Positions 44,513 through 55,182 of a stretch of 64,000 bases of DNA are shown one piece after another (within the stretch, counting starts at the first letter, position 1; each line of letters starts with the position of its first letter). Below the pieces are notes generated by a model, which made no database searches, was not told the origin of the DNA, and was given only the letters and a program-made list of their open reading frames with translations. The position numbers and the translations under genes are program-made. Source of the DNA: Plasmodiophora brassicae. Lineage: Eukaryota > Endomyxa > Phytomyxea > Plasmodiophorida > Plasmodiophoridae. The stretch lies in NCBI GenBank assembly GCA_039704465.1, contig JASFAU010000002.1, positions 1,850,453 to 1,914,452 on the forward strand, read 5' to 3'.

Positions 44513-45472
44513 ATGCCGAGGCAGCACGGTCTGGATGGGGCTCCCGACGCTCTGCAGATCTTGTCCTATGCCGTCTTCGCGGTGCTCGTCCTATCGTTCG
44601 CTCTGCTGATCGGCCCTGCACTACCGGCGGCGGCCATGCCAGGCGTTGCCGGCGCTTACGTTGTCGTGACGGCCTGCCTCGTGCTTTCGGCAGCAATGGC
44701 GACACGGATATCAACGACGGACCCAAGCGTTGTCAACAGGAGCGTTCCCAGGCATGCGATGACGACAACAATGATTCAGGAGCGGCAGCGCGCCAGCCAA
44801 GACGCACCTGATTGTCGGTGGTGCCCCTACTGTGTCTGGCCAGTACACATATCCAGCAAGCACTGCAGATCGTGCGACAAATGCACGTAGGTAACCGTAT
44901 CACATCTCTATGAGCAGCTCATAAATAACAGGTGGCTGTTCGGCAGATTGCAGTTTGACCACCACTGTCGATGGATCAACAATGACGTCGGGGGTCCCAA
45001 TTATCAGGCCTTCATAGCGCAATTGGTATCAGCAGCTGCTCAGACTGCCTTGCACTCTACACTTGGAGTATACGTTCTAGCAAGCGGGCCTTCACCGTCA
45101 TCGCATGCGACACAGCCGGTTCTCATTCCTATTCTCACTGGGGCCTCGACGGCCATTGCAGCTATAGTCCTAATTCTGATTCTGCATCTGATCGCACTTC
45201 ACATCTTTCTAGCACGTCTTCGAATGACGACAGTGAGTCGCGTCCAATCGCATATATTTCGTGCCGACTAAGCACGTGCATAGTACGAGTACATTGTCCA
45301 GAGGCGGTCGTACTCATCAGGCAACGCCCATCAGCACGAATCATTATTGTGCCCGTGCAGAGTGGCCACTCGCGTGTACAATCATCCAGAACCCCCAGCG
45401 CAACCCCAAGCACAGACCGCTCCAGAGCCGTATCAGACCGGCAACGGCGATGCTGAAAGTGTCGGCCCTTAA
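44513..45472 (+). CDS. DHHC-type protein S-acyltransferase
   Basis: Exons 44513-44886, 44932-45232 and 45284-45472, 287 aa. Palmitoyltransferases S-acylate cysteines of membrane proteins at Golgi/plasma membrane. TM1 ILSYAVFAVLVLSFALLIGP and TM2 VAGAYVVVTACLVLSAAMA; TTDPS in place of the DPG motif; the zinc region CPYCVWPVHISSKHCRSCDK then FDHHCRWINNDVGGPNYQAF; TM3/TM4 AALHST.. and AIAAIVLILILHLIALHIF; and MTTYEYIVQRRS (TTxE motif) restored by splicing GTGAGT..ATAG. The catalytic DHHC is intact. The last zinc cysteine of the motif (DHHC-x5-C) is Asp. The tail is Pro/Gln-rich. Confidence 0.9.
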
Positions 45473-45762
45473 AAATACCTACACTGAATGGATATTAATC
45501 CCGCATGGAGGTTGCCTGCCACCGCCATCGCACATGACGTCGATGTTGTGCGTCGGCGTCAGCTCCAATGGGCCACTGTGGTCGGCCGGTCAACAGACGA
45601 TAGCAGTCATCTGTATGTAACTCGAGGACCGGATGAGGTCGGGAGTCGGGATGCGCAACGTGCGCGCGCGGGGGGTGGCGCGTGGCGGACCCCGCAGCGC
45701 CAGTCGCAGCTGCACTCAGGCGAGCACACGGCCCGTCGCACTACCTACTGCTGCAGTCAGGC

Positions 45763-47520
45763 ATGGCCCCACCGGTGCAGGCGCAATGGGCCGTCCTCAA
45801 TACGCTTCGCACCTGCACGACGGCCAAGCACGTCCGCGATCTGATTCACAAGGTGCACTCCAGCGGCCAGGCCACCGACCTGTCGGCCGAGACGCTTGCC
45901 ACGACATGTAATCGGCGCTGGTCGCCTGGCTGGGTTTCGTGTATTTTAACCCGATCGCAAACAGGTCAGACGCTGTGCAGGCTATCGTCTCGGGAGCGCG
46001 TCCCGTATCGAATGTGTTCCGCGACGACGATACTTGTCGAATGGGTGCGGGAAAGACTCGCCGCCAACCGATGCTCGCCGGTCGTCGCTGCAAAGCTGCT
46101 GCAAGCGTCGCAAATCCTGCTTCGAGACGAGCGCCCGGGCACAGCGGTCGCGCTGATCGACCTGTTCAAACAAGGCATCGATTCGATGGACCCGGGACCC
46201 TTCATCGGAGGGGTGATCGCCATCAGCAACATGAAGGCGCCGCTTCGGGCTGATGAGTCGCTCTGGAGCGCTGTCGTTCGACGTGGCGAGCCGATGCTGT
46301 CCGACGTGAGTGCATCCGAACTGGCAAAGTTCGTTGGCGCCATTGTTCGCGTCGGGCTGGTCCAGGAATCGGTAATTCCGCTGTTCAAGAAGGCCAGCGA
46401 GAAGATTACCGAGCTTGGCGTCGATGGAATGGCGACCGGTCGCCTGGCCGAGCTCGTGTGGGCCTTATCGAGGACCGGCACGCTGCCGTACGAGTTCGCC
46501 AGGACAGTTGTCGCCGATCGTGTCATCTCGGAGATGTCGTTCCTGACGCCGCAGCTGATGTCCCAGTTCGTGTGCTCCATGGCGCACAGTGCCGTGTGCC
46601 CTCGTCGGCTCTACGACGCCCTGGAGAATCGCCTCCAGGCACAACTGGCGCCCGAATCACCTGAACCGAGCTCCTATTCGACACAGTCGCTGGCCAACAT
46701 GGCGTGGTCGATGGCGGTGGCCCGCCGACCGGCCCTGATGCCCAATCTGTGGCGTGTCCTGCAGGAAAGGTCGGATATCACAATCGGTGAACTGTGTCAG
46801 ACGTTCCAGTCGATGACTTATGCGAACCTGTGCGCCGACCCGGGCGCCATCGCACTGCCGCCCGATCAGGACCCTGACCTGGTCGACCTGCGGTATCGAT
46901 CCCGAGAGGCGTTCTTCGACGACCAGCCCCTGCAGGCCACGTCTGATATCCACTTATCTGTTGTCAAGGCCGCGTTCGAGACGTGGCCAGGCGCCGTTCA
47001 AGTTGAGGAGCAATGTTCCAAGACCGGGTACTGGTTGGACTTTGCCCTGCCGAAGAAGCGAATGGCCTGGGAGGTGAATGGGCCTCATCACTACTGCCGG
47101 TTGTCGATGCGGATGCGTGGCGCGTCCCTGTTGAAGAAGAGCATTGTGGTGGCGGCTGGCTGGGACTTCCGATCGATTCCGTACTACGACTGGACGTTCG
47201 GTAAAGCCAACATGGAAGGCAAGGTCAACTACCTGAAAATGAGCGCCATGCCGACGGGGAAAGATGTGGGCGCACGACGCACGCGCCGGACAACATCGGT
47301 CAACAAGGACTTTGTCGAGAACGTGTCTCCAGAAGAGGGCGCCGAGCTAGGCGCGCATGGGCATCCTGACACGTTTGCTGACGACGACGACGTGAGTGCA
47401 ACACATAATTCGACGCCTTCGAATGCGTGTACGGCAACGTCGCCGGTCAGCGAAATTACGGGCGTTGACGATCCGCCTGCGTCAGAGGTTCGGGACAGCG
47501 AATGCAGAGTTCCATGCTAG
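45763..47520 (+). CDS. RAP-domain protein, likely organellar RNA-binding
   Basis: Exons 45763-45907 and 45965-47520, 566 aa. RAP proteins (with FASTK-like helical repeats) act on mitochondrial or plastid RNAs. Helical repeats fill residues 60-370 (FVGAIVRVGLVQESVIPLFK, LAELVWALSRTGTLPYEFAR, SLANMAWSMAVARRPALMPN). The C-terminal RAP domain is clear: VQVEEQCSKTGYWLDFALPK, KRMAWEVNGPHHYCR, LLKKSIVVAAGWDFRSIPYY, DWTF, an endonuclease-like fold. A basic N-terminus lies in the open frame upstream of the ATG; an extra 5' exon with a targeting peptide is possible. The tail after the RAP domain is acidic and Ser/Thr-rich. Confidence 0.85.
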   Translation: MAPPVQAQWAVLNTLRTCTTAKHVRDLIHKVHSSGQATDLSAETLATTCNRRWSPGWVSCILTRSQTGQTLCRLSSRERVPYRMCSATTILVEWVRERLAANRCSPVVAAKLLQASQILLRDERPGTAVALIDLFKQGIDSMDPGPFIGGVIAISNMKAPLRADESLWSAVVRRGEPMLSDVSASELAKFVGAIVRVGLVQESVIPLFKKASEKITELGVDGMATGRLAELVWALSRTGTLPYEFARTVVADRVISEMSFLTPQLMSQFVCSMAHSAVCPRRLYDALENRLQAQLAPESPEPSSYSTQSLANMAWSMAVARRPALMPNLWRVLQERSDITIGELCQTFQSMTYANLCADPGAIALPPDQDPDLVDLRYRSREAFFDDQPLQATSDIHLSVVKAAFETWPGAVQVEEQCSKTGYWLDFALPKKRMAWEVNGPHHYCRLSMRMRGASLLKKSIVVAAGWDFRSIPYYDWTFGKANMEGKVNYLKMSAMPTGKDVGARRTRRTTSVNKDFVENVSPEEGAELGAHGHPDTFADDDDVSATHNSTPSNACTATSPVSEITGVDDPPASEVRDSECRVPC

Positions 47521-48511
47521 TTGTCTATGGTACACATGCGGACGTTGCAAACCTGCGACCCACACGAAACATCCAGGAGCAGGCACCGATCCAGAATGTG
47601 TTCCCATTCGCGCCAGGACACCAGGCGCGGCAGTGTCATATCACCCACGCGGACCATCACAGTTCCATGCTCTTTTTCGTACCAGGCGTCTTTGGCAGGT
47701 GGCGCGCTAGAACGATCGACATGCGTCGGCTCAGGCGTGATCGGCAGTGGGTAGGACGGTGACACGACGTCGGTAGAGACCACGTGCGATGTTGCCACCA
47801 TGGCTCTACCCGGGTGCATGTCGCCGCCGGTTGCCGCACGGGTGCGGCTCGGTGGAACGGTTACAGGGGCATGGTCGTGGCCCTGCCCTGGTAAACATCC
47901 CACACAGAATGCCAAACCTAAGAGCGCGGCCGACCTACCGGTTAACTGATCAGCAGTGGGTGAACGCGGCGGTCACGGTCATCGAGAACACCAAAGCTTG
48001 TTGCTTGTATGTCGAATCGATCGCCATCTCTGTACAAGGACTACCGTCGTTTGGCGGCTGTGCCCCTCTGGACAACGACCTGCGGTCAAGCGACGTCCCG
48101 GACAACCAGGACGCACGTGCCGCAGCGTTACTGGCAGAGCAGGCGATCGGGAAGCCGCGGGTCAACTGTTTATCAATGGCGCCGCATACCAGCAGAAGGA
48201 GAACGGCAGCAACGACAACCTGAACAGTCCCGACCCAGACTCCGACGACGACCACGGCCGAAAGGTTGGCGCCAGCGACCTGGTCAGCGAGGCGGTCGCT
48301 GGAAAACGTCGGCACCCTGGACCTGCGCGACGACGTCCACTAACAACTTTGCGAAGACGCTCGCTGTGGACACAACCATCAGAAGCGTAATAGTAACGGC
48401 GAGCGCAGGGGTCGCCGTCGACAAGGTGGCCATAGAGCTGATAGCACTGAAGGACGCGGCGCGCGACATGCTCGTCGCCCCTGCAACGCCCGAGCGTACA
48501 CGATGGTCCAT
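47517..48511 (-). CDS. Possible multi-exon membrane protein, model unresolved
   Basis: Minus-strand pieces read like coding sequence: near 48511-48330 (SISSMATLSTATPALAVTIT, LLMVVSTASVFAKLL), near 48315-47960 (LSAVVVVGVWVGTVQVVVAA, VLLLLVCGAI) and 47870-47517 (PTHVDRSSAPPAKDAWYEKE, SWREWEHILDRCLLLDVSCG). Two hydrophobic segments suggest membrane insertion. I could not connect the pieces with phase-consistent introns, so this may be one gene, two genes, or partly chance. Its stop overlaps the end of the RAP gene on the other strand. Confidence 0.3.
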
Positions 48512-48639
48512 CCTGCTCCCGCCGCTTAAGCCATCGTTTGAAGTCGACCCAGTTTACGAACCTGACGCTCGGTCCACAAATTTACTGAATACAAATTGAG
48601 CGATGGCGCGACACTCGTCATCAGGAAGGGAGGGATCTC

Positions 48640-50136
48640 TCAGCGCGATCGCGAGCCTGCCGGCACTGTGCCGGATTTCACGGAGATGGTGGACTGGACG
48701 CCGGCATGGTTGTTGTCGAGAGGTCGTTCCCCGCCGCAGATGACGAACATGCGTTTCGCACGTGCGGCCGCCATTTGCGCCAGATCGTCAATTCGCGTCG
48801 GTTTGGGTTTGAAGGCCCAGACGTGCAGCAATCCAGCAACCGTGAACGCATGCTGGATCAACCAGAACAAGAACAGGCAGGCAGGCCAGCTGACCGTGTT
48901 GAACATTGCAAATCCGACCAGCGACAGAGACGTGCATGCTCCCGCATATCCACTCAGGCGGACTCGACGAGCAAACGTTTGACGACGGGCCCTCTGAACA
49001 GTGTAAGGTTAACCGGCGTAGGTCTGGACTGCACAGACGCCGGCCTGCAGACAGACCTCGGCTGTGCTGAGCGATAGCGATGCTGACGAGCTGAGGTGGT
49101 GGGACACCTTGCTGCCAGTAACAATGAAGAATACGGAAGCGGCCGTTTCGGACAGCAGGTACAGGACAGAGATCGCTGTTGCGTCGAGGTATTCGAGGTC
49201 GAGCGCGGCGGCCATGACTTCGTCGACCTGATCGGCACATACCAGTGCGAACACGAGGCATGTCCAGACCCTGACAAGGAATGTTCGGACGCGGCTCGGA
49301 GTGTGCGCCGCGTCCAGCGCGCCATTCAATGCGCTGGTGACCACACCGATCGAAGCGACGTTAAACGACATCGACGCGACCGCGACGTACCTGGCGAACG
49401 CGTACGAGAACACGCGATAGTGGAAGACGCTTGAGAAGAGGGCGTATATGGCACGACATGTGCTGGCGAGTGCTTCCAGAACAAACACCAGCAACGTTCC
49501 GATAGGCACAGGCCGCGCCTTACCTTTGCTATCCACCGCCTGGCGCAGACACTGTAAGATGCACGACAAAAGGGTTACGAGCGGCAGAAGGAACCCAAGG
49601 AAGGTCCACCACCAAAAGAACGGCACATTCTCGTCCAGCCAGACGACGTCGTTGAAATCCCCAGAACGGATCCGTAAGAAGCTTGCTGATGGGGACGTGG
49701 CGGCCGTTAAGAACGCCGGTGTGTTTGTTACAGAAATGATGACGATTGGAATGTTGGTGAACGGCCCCGATCCGCCCGTGCTAAACGCAGTGGCAGCGAA
49801 CACTGACATCTTGCTGGCGTCAGCGTTGATGATCTGGATGCCGGCACACTGCATCGATGCGCAGGCGCGAGCCCACTTGTCCGCATTCGTACCGATCCGA
49901 TAGTCGACGATGATAATGCGCGAACGGGCATTCCCTTGGTCAAGATGATATCCGCGTTGCAGGTCAACCGGAACGATGTAGAACTGGGCGACAACGTCGA
50001 ACGATACGTTGGCGCGCACGTAGTGTGGCGATGAGAACTCGTCCCCGATCTGCGTCCGATTCGCCGACAGCACAATCACCGCCTGGGATGTGTAGACACA
50101 CAGCGACGCCGCCAACACTACCCATAGTGCTAGCAT
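48640..50136 (-). CDS. GPCR-like membrane protein with ectodomain (paralogue B)
   Basis: Exons 50136-49057 and 48993-48640 (63-nt intron), 477 aa. Signal peptide MLALWVVLAASLCVYTSQAV; ectodomain with RIIIVDYRIGTNADKWARAC and ASMQCAGIQII; then about seven hydrophobic segments including WWTFLGFLLPLVTLLSCILQ, GTLLVFVLEALASTCRAIYA, LVRVWTCLVFALVCADQVDE, AISVLYLLSETAASVFFIVT; then SWPACLFLFWLIQHAFTVAG and HVWAFKPKPTRID. The intron joins AE to RARRQTFARRVRLSGYAG, which mirrors the uninterrupted QHRRQVFANRVKLSGIVGW of paralogue A at 9.5-11.1 kb and proves the splice. Function unknown. Confidence 0.75.
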
Positions 50137-51006
50137 CGTCCGGGGCCCGCTTCCTCCTCAACGCCTATGCAGGACTGAAAAAACCCAATATGGCCACTCT
50201 GCAGAGACAACCTAATTAATGCCGACGTAGACCTGGCCGATCGCTTCCGCGTACCTGTTGCTTGGTACATTAGTGATTCCACATCGCGAGGCTCGTGCTG
50301 ATCTTGATGCGGAAGGTGCACATGAAAGTCGTTCTCCATTACAAAGGGAGGCCAACACTCCGATGTCTCGTCGCCCTCCACCGAATAACAAGTCGATTTC
50401 TCGAGGATGCAGATGGCATTTGATGCCAATCCGAACGTTGATGCTGTCCAATTCGACGTACGCGATGATGCGCCGCCGCCGTCAGGCAAACGCCCAGTGG
50501 CGCAAGGACGCGATGGCGACCCTCTCCCCTAATCGCGGTCCTGTATAGCCGTCCGCCCCGGTCCTCGAACCGCCGTGGTGCAGCGTCGTCGGATACGAAC
50601 ACAACGACCCCTGTGACGGTATCCGCCGATCCGATGCAGCACGGCCGATATATCGTCTGGCACATGTCCCTGATACACAGCAGCATGTTACTCGTCCAGG
50701 GACGGCGGATATTTCGATCGCAGATACGCCCTAACCAATCAGCGGCGTCGGTGCTCGCCCATCGTCGTGCGGGCCGACACCGTCTTACATATGCCGTTGA
50801 TTCCGTGTATTAGGGGTATGTTCATTACGAGAATGAACAACGCTAGGCGGCGCCCGACGTGGCTGGTGCGACGCTAGTGGCATGGCCGCAGGTTGTGCAC
50901 GTGTCGACGTCAGTTTCGAACCAGTCGTCGTGTTCAAACGGCGCTGCCTCCCATCACTCTCCAAACGCGCGCCTATACAGGGCGGCGTCAGAAATCTCGG
51001 CCCTTC

Positions 51007-51273
51007 ATGCGCGACCTTCTCGCCGAATCCGAGTTCCTTGCAAGGCTGAACAACCCGGACGCTACCGAGCTTGCCAGGATCCAATCTCTGGGTAGGGTCA
51101 TCCCTGTACTCGCCAGCAGAGATGAAGTCGTGACACCCATCCTCAGTGAGCACATGTCGTTACATCTCAATGACAACCTGATCGTGTTGGTGGGGTACGC
51201 CACGCGCAGCGTCACCTTGCGACTGTTCCTCGTCGAACACCCGACACTTCATGGTACCGACCACGTCATCTAG
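51007..51273 (+). CDS. Short hypothetical ORF, 88 aa
   Basis: MRDLLAESEFLARLNNPDAT and the following region to LFLVEHPTLHGTDHVI read like a folded protein fragment, but no motif, intron partner or homologue is evident. Could be an exon of a larger gene. Confidence 0.3.
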   Translation: MRDLLAESEFLARLNNPDATELARIQSLGRVIPVLASRDEVVTPILSEHMSLHLNDNLIVLVGYATRSVTLRLFLVEHPTLHGTDHVI

Positions 51274-51915
51274 GACCCACGTAGCGCATGGGAGACGGAT
51301 ATCATTGTGCACCTAGATGATCCGCTGCGCTGATGCGGTATCATGCGACCATGGGAGACGGATTGACCACGGAGTGGAAGTCAAAAGGTGTTCCTTAAGC
51401 AGCGGTAGCGCATGCACGTATCGGTTGATCATTGGAGTAAATTTCGAAAACCTTGCAAGTCGTCCCGTACCCGTGTGTGCCGAAGCTGAACATCACATCT
51501 ATTCGAGGTCGGTTGATCAGTGTTTTCAACAGTCAGTCGCGACCGGTCGCGACTGCCAAAACCGGCCGCGACTGTTCGTCGTCTGCACCCACTGGCCACT
51601 TGCTATAATAGCGACTCGGATCAGGGGAGCCAAACGGGGGCCAGGCGACAGCGCCAACTTTGAGTTAGGTATTCAGGAGACCGCGGTAAAACAGGTTCAA
51701 TACGGGTTAGCATTGCAAGTGCAAACACTGTGAGCTGCGATTCTGTTGGTAGAAAACAATTGCAAGTTTCTGTTATACGGCCGTCGTACACCGCGTGAAC
51801 GTGCACGACGCCCTCGCTTGACAGGCGAGACGGGTGCAATGATCACAGACCGGTGCACACGGCATGCTGGATGATAGATCACCTACGACAGCAGAGATTC
51901 GTTTATTGTTATTTG
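51274..51915. other. Stretch without supported gene
   Basis: Contains a 14-bp direct repeat CATGGGAGACGGAT (about 51,288 and 51,350) and a small run of GTCGCGAC words near 51,535-51,570. No coding region supported. Confidence 0.4.
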
Positions 51916-52976
51916 TCACTTGCTGGCGCCTGGAACACCGGATCCTCCCGCGGGGACGTCACGCTTCGAAGAATTGTTCATGGTGGCATTGCTGCGTTTG
52001 CGTCGCGCTTTGATGTGTTCGCGGACGCGTTGCGGGATCCACAGGTCGCAGCACGCGTACACAGTGAAAACGTTAACTACAATATGAAGGACGACACACA
52101 GGTGGCCGAATGACGACCATGGCGTGACGCGATCGACGAAGACGTCGATGGCCAGGTAGACGATTGAGGTGATCATAGTGGCACACATTGCCACAGAAGA
52201 CCCAACGGCATTCTCGACCGCGATCTTGTACAGGCGCCGGGCGTCGACAGCTGCCGCCAACTCGCCTGGCGTCACCGCTGCCCCCGGACGCATCATTCGC
52301 GAATGTTTCTGCAAGACGATGAAGAATTTCGTGATGAGCGCCGTGGTGAGGACGACGATGCCGGCGCAGACAATGGGCGGGGCAAACGTAGGCACTAACG
52401 GGACACAGGCGGCAGCTTCTTCAACGATAGTCCCCGATGTGATCGCTGCCAGCGCCATCGTCGTCAGTAACATTCCGATAAAGCTGAGGCGAAGCCCCAG
52501 CATGAAGAGCGAGTTCTTCGAATCCTTATCGACACACAACAATCGTTCGTACAGGAAAGCCTGAACGAAAATTACGACGCCGCCGTCTAGCAGTGACGTG
52601 AATGCAAGCGAAATTATAGTGTGCGAATTTGCATTCCTACAGAAGAGTGAGACGGTTTTGGCGAGGAATGCACAGTAGAACGGATTGATGGAGGGCGCCC
52701 AGACGATGCGGTCCTGGATGAGGAGCATAATGCATGTGTTCAGGCCGGACATGCAAGCACCGAATAGGGCCCAGGACAGGTTCGCAACGGACTATTGATC
52801 GGCTGCTCGGCGATAGAGATCATCGTGGAGGCCATCAGAGCGAACTGGATGCAGGTCGCGCTGGTTGACATCCAAACTGACCATTGCGGAACGGTTCGCC
52901 ATTCCATCACGCTCACGACGTCGATCACGTCGGCAACGCCAACCGACGTAAGTATAAAGCTTGAGTTCTGTGACAT
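51916..52976 (-). CDS. Seven-TM-like membrane protein
   Basis: Exons 52976-52878 and 52791-51916 (86-nt intron, GTTTGG..ATAG; donor is the weakest part of the model), 324 aa. Hydrophobic segments in order: SVANLSWALFGACMSGLNTC, PFYCAFLAKTVSLFC, SLAFTSLLDGGVVIFVQAFL, LGLRLSFIGMLLTTMALAAI, VCAGIVVLTTALITKFFIVL, VAMCATMITSIVYLAIDVFV and HLCVVLHIVVNVFTVYACCD, followed by a basic tail (IKARRKRSNATMNNSSKRD). Seven segments with a Ser/Lys-rich tail fit a GPCR topology. No family motif recognised, and it lacks the ectodomain of paralogues A and B. Confidence 0.6.
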
Positions 52977-53063
52977 GCTGTGTAGACCGGACCGTCCAAC
53001 TAGGCCACAAGAGCAGCTAGTCACTGCTAGGCAGTCCCCTACCACCCTCGAAGCCATTCTCAA

Positions 53064-53290
53064 ATTCACTGTTTATTCACGTGGAATAAATGCTGGGCGA
53101 CGCCCGACGTGTCTGGAATGCAACGCCGGGTCGGCAGGCGGGGCCAGTCGCCAGGGGCAGGTACCTACATAGTGATGGTACGCACTGCGCCGCTCAGCCG
53201 TTTAAGGCGAGCGGCGGCGGTGCGGTGCTCGGTTCGCGGGGCAGGGCGATGCCCTGCGGCGCTGGCTTAGATTGGGATACGATAGTGCCA
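53064..53290. repeat. Diverged repeat unit, copy 1
   Basis: TTTATTCACGTGGAATAAAT, GGGCGACGCCCG hairpin, CGCCGGGTCGGC, then CACTGCGCCGCTCAG and GCGAGCGGCGGCGGTG. The same words in the same order recur at 54,480-54,640, and part of them at about 54,355-54,410. Confidence 0.7.
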
Positions 53291-53439
53291 TGCTGCACCG
53301 GGTCGGGGGCACCGTCACAGGGGGGAGTGGGTGCCCGACCGCGTCGCAGCACGGCTTGGTCTTGCGGAGCTAGGGGGAGGTCTTGGTGACGGCAGCGCAC
53401 ACTCATCAGTAGGGCAGCGCGGGCGGCGGGGCGATCACG

Positions 53440-54300
53440 GCGGGTGCCAGCGCGGCTGGCGCCCCCGGGCGCCTGGTCTTGTGGGAGGCGCGTGCCTGTG
53501 ACGGTATGGCAGCAGGCGGCGCGGCTCGGCGACGTCGTGCGCCGGGCGCAGGACGGGGTCGGCCGCGACGGACGACACCAGCAGCAGTAGCAGTGCGGCC
53601 GGCATCAGCCTTAGCAACAGGTCGACGCGGCGGTCTGGCTCGTGCTGGGCGTTCTCAATGACGGCCTCGGCAGCGGCGACGGCGGCTTGGTTTTCCGGCT
53701 CCTTCTGTAGGCCGGGCTCGATGAACGCGGTGCTGTGCTGGCCGGCCAGCGCGGCGACGCCCTGGGCCAATATCGACAACGGCGCCCCGTGCAGGCACTT
53801 GGCGACGGCCGCCCGGATCACCGTGCCCAGCACGTGCATCCACCGGCGCTGACGGTCGGACAACCGGAAGGTCGCGTCCCGCCAGGTCGGCATGATGCAG
53901 GGCACCGTCGTCGAATCGGCCGCTTCGGGTTCATCCAAAGTAAGATGTCGCAGTCTTGCAGTTGCAGCGAGACGTAGTCCATCGCGTTCTTGTAGTCGGC
54001 CCGCCCAGGATGCATCAGCCGAACCCACCAATCAACCACCGGGTGCAGCAGGCGCATGGACTCGACGCAACGCGCCAGGTGGAACCGAGACGTCGGGTAA
54101 CGCCCGGCACACCCTGACACGGGATCTGGCAGCCCGGTTACCGGTTGCAAATCCAGGAGAGGATAGCGTACGCGTCTTCGGCGGCACAACGCTCTACGGG
54201 ATGCGGCTGGTTGTACGGCTGGACTTGCAGCGGCATGAGTTTCTCCCTTGCGCCGGCCCACGTCGGCCAGAGGTGAAGGGTTTCTGTTGCTCGTGGCGAT
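53440..54300 (-). pseudogene. Degenerate C-terminal fragment of a retroelement-like protein, copy B
   Basis: Pieces in changing frames follow the same order as the longer copy at 57.8-59.4 kb: QVQPYNQP, SRFHLARCVESMRLLHPVVD, YKNAMDYVSLQLQDCDILLW, TFRLSDRQRRWMHVLGTVIR, AKCLHGAPLSILAQGVAALA. At least two frame changes separate them. Probably a decayed 5'-truncated copy. Confidence 0.55.
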
Positions 54301-54477
54301 CGGCTCCGCCCGTCGACCGGGCACTGCACCAGCACCGCCGAGCGTCGCCCGCATTTCACTGCGCCGCTCAGCCGGATTTGGCGAGCGGCGGCGGTGCGGT
54401 GCTCGGTGCGCGCGCGGGAATCGCGGCGCTTTCCGAAATTCTCGTTGTTTATGTAGAATAAACACGCGTAGAAAATT

Positions 54478-54690
54478 CTCTGTTTATTCGTGGAGAATAA
54501 ATGCGGACGGGCGACGCCCGGCAGTGCTGGTGCAGTGCCGGGTCGGCGGGCGGGCCGATCGCCACGAGCAGCAGGTGACGGTGCGCACTGCGCCGATCAG
54601 ACGGATGTGGCGAGCGGCGGCTGTGTGGTGCTCGACGCACGCCCGGGAATTTGCCGGGCTGCGTCGGGTCGGGCCGCCGTCACAGGATGG
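54478..54690. repeat. Diverged repeat unit, copy 2
   Basis: TTTATTCGTGGAGAATAAAT, GGGCGACGCCCGG, GCCGGGTCGGCGGGCGGG, then CACTGCGCCGATCAGACG and GCGAGCGGCGGCTGTG. Lies directly upstream (on plus) of another retroelement fragment. Confidence 0.7.
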
Positions 54691-54905
54691 AGTGGGTACC
54701 CGACTGCGGTGCAGCACAAGCTGGTTCGCCAGGTCCGCCTCGATGAACGCAATCGACGCAGGGCCGGCCAGCTTCGCCATGTCCTGGGCTAAAATCGACA
54801 ACGGCGCCCCGTGCAGGCACTTGGCGACGCTGCCTGTATCGCGTGCCCAGCACGCGCATCCACCGACGCTGAATGCCAGGAACCTCCAGCTGGGCGCACT
54901 TGGAG
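54690..54905 (-). pseudogene. Short retroelement-like fragment, copy C
   Basis: Minus-strand QRRWMRVLGTRYRQRR and, in another frame, AKCLHGAPLSILAQDMAKLA match the end of copies A and B. Truncated and frameshifted. Confidence 0.55.
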
Positions 54906-55182
54906 GTTGGTTCGTGTAACTGGGTGGCGCAACTCCATGTTCGCGCCTGAAAGGGAACGCCGACAAAGTGCAGTGTTTGTAACCGACTGGCGAGCCCGAA
55001 ATAGAACAAACATGACGCCCCGCCGCCCGCCAGTCTGATGAATGTCGGAGACCACTTGCGCGAAAACCGTGCCCCGCACGGAGTTTTTGAAAGCGATAGC
55101 GCGCACGCGTCCAGGCGTCCACAATGCAGCGCGACACCCATTCCGAATTGTGGCTCGTAGTCGTCAAAGGTCAAGCCCCACG

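Noticed and set aside
45905..45965. Alternative reading of the RAP gene with a frameshift near 46,030
   Set aside because: An in-phase 57-nt intron at 45908-45964 keeps one continuous frame and needs no indel.
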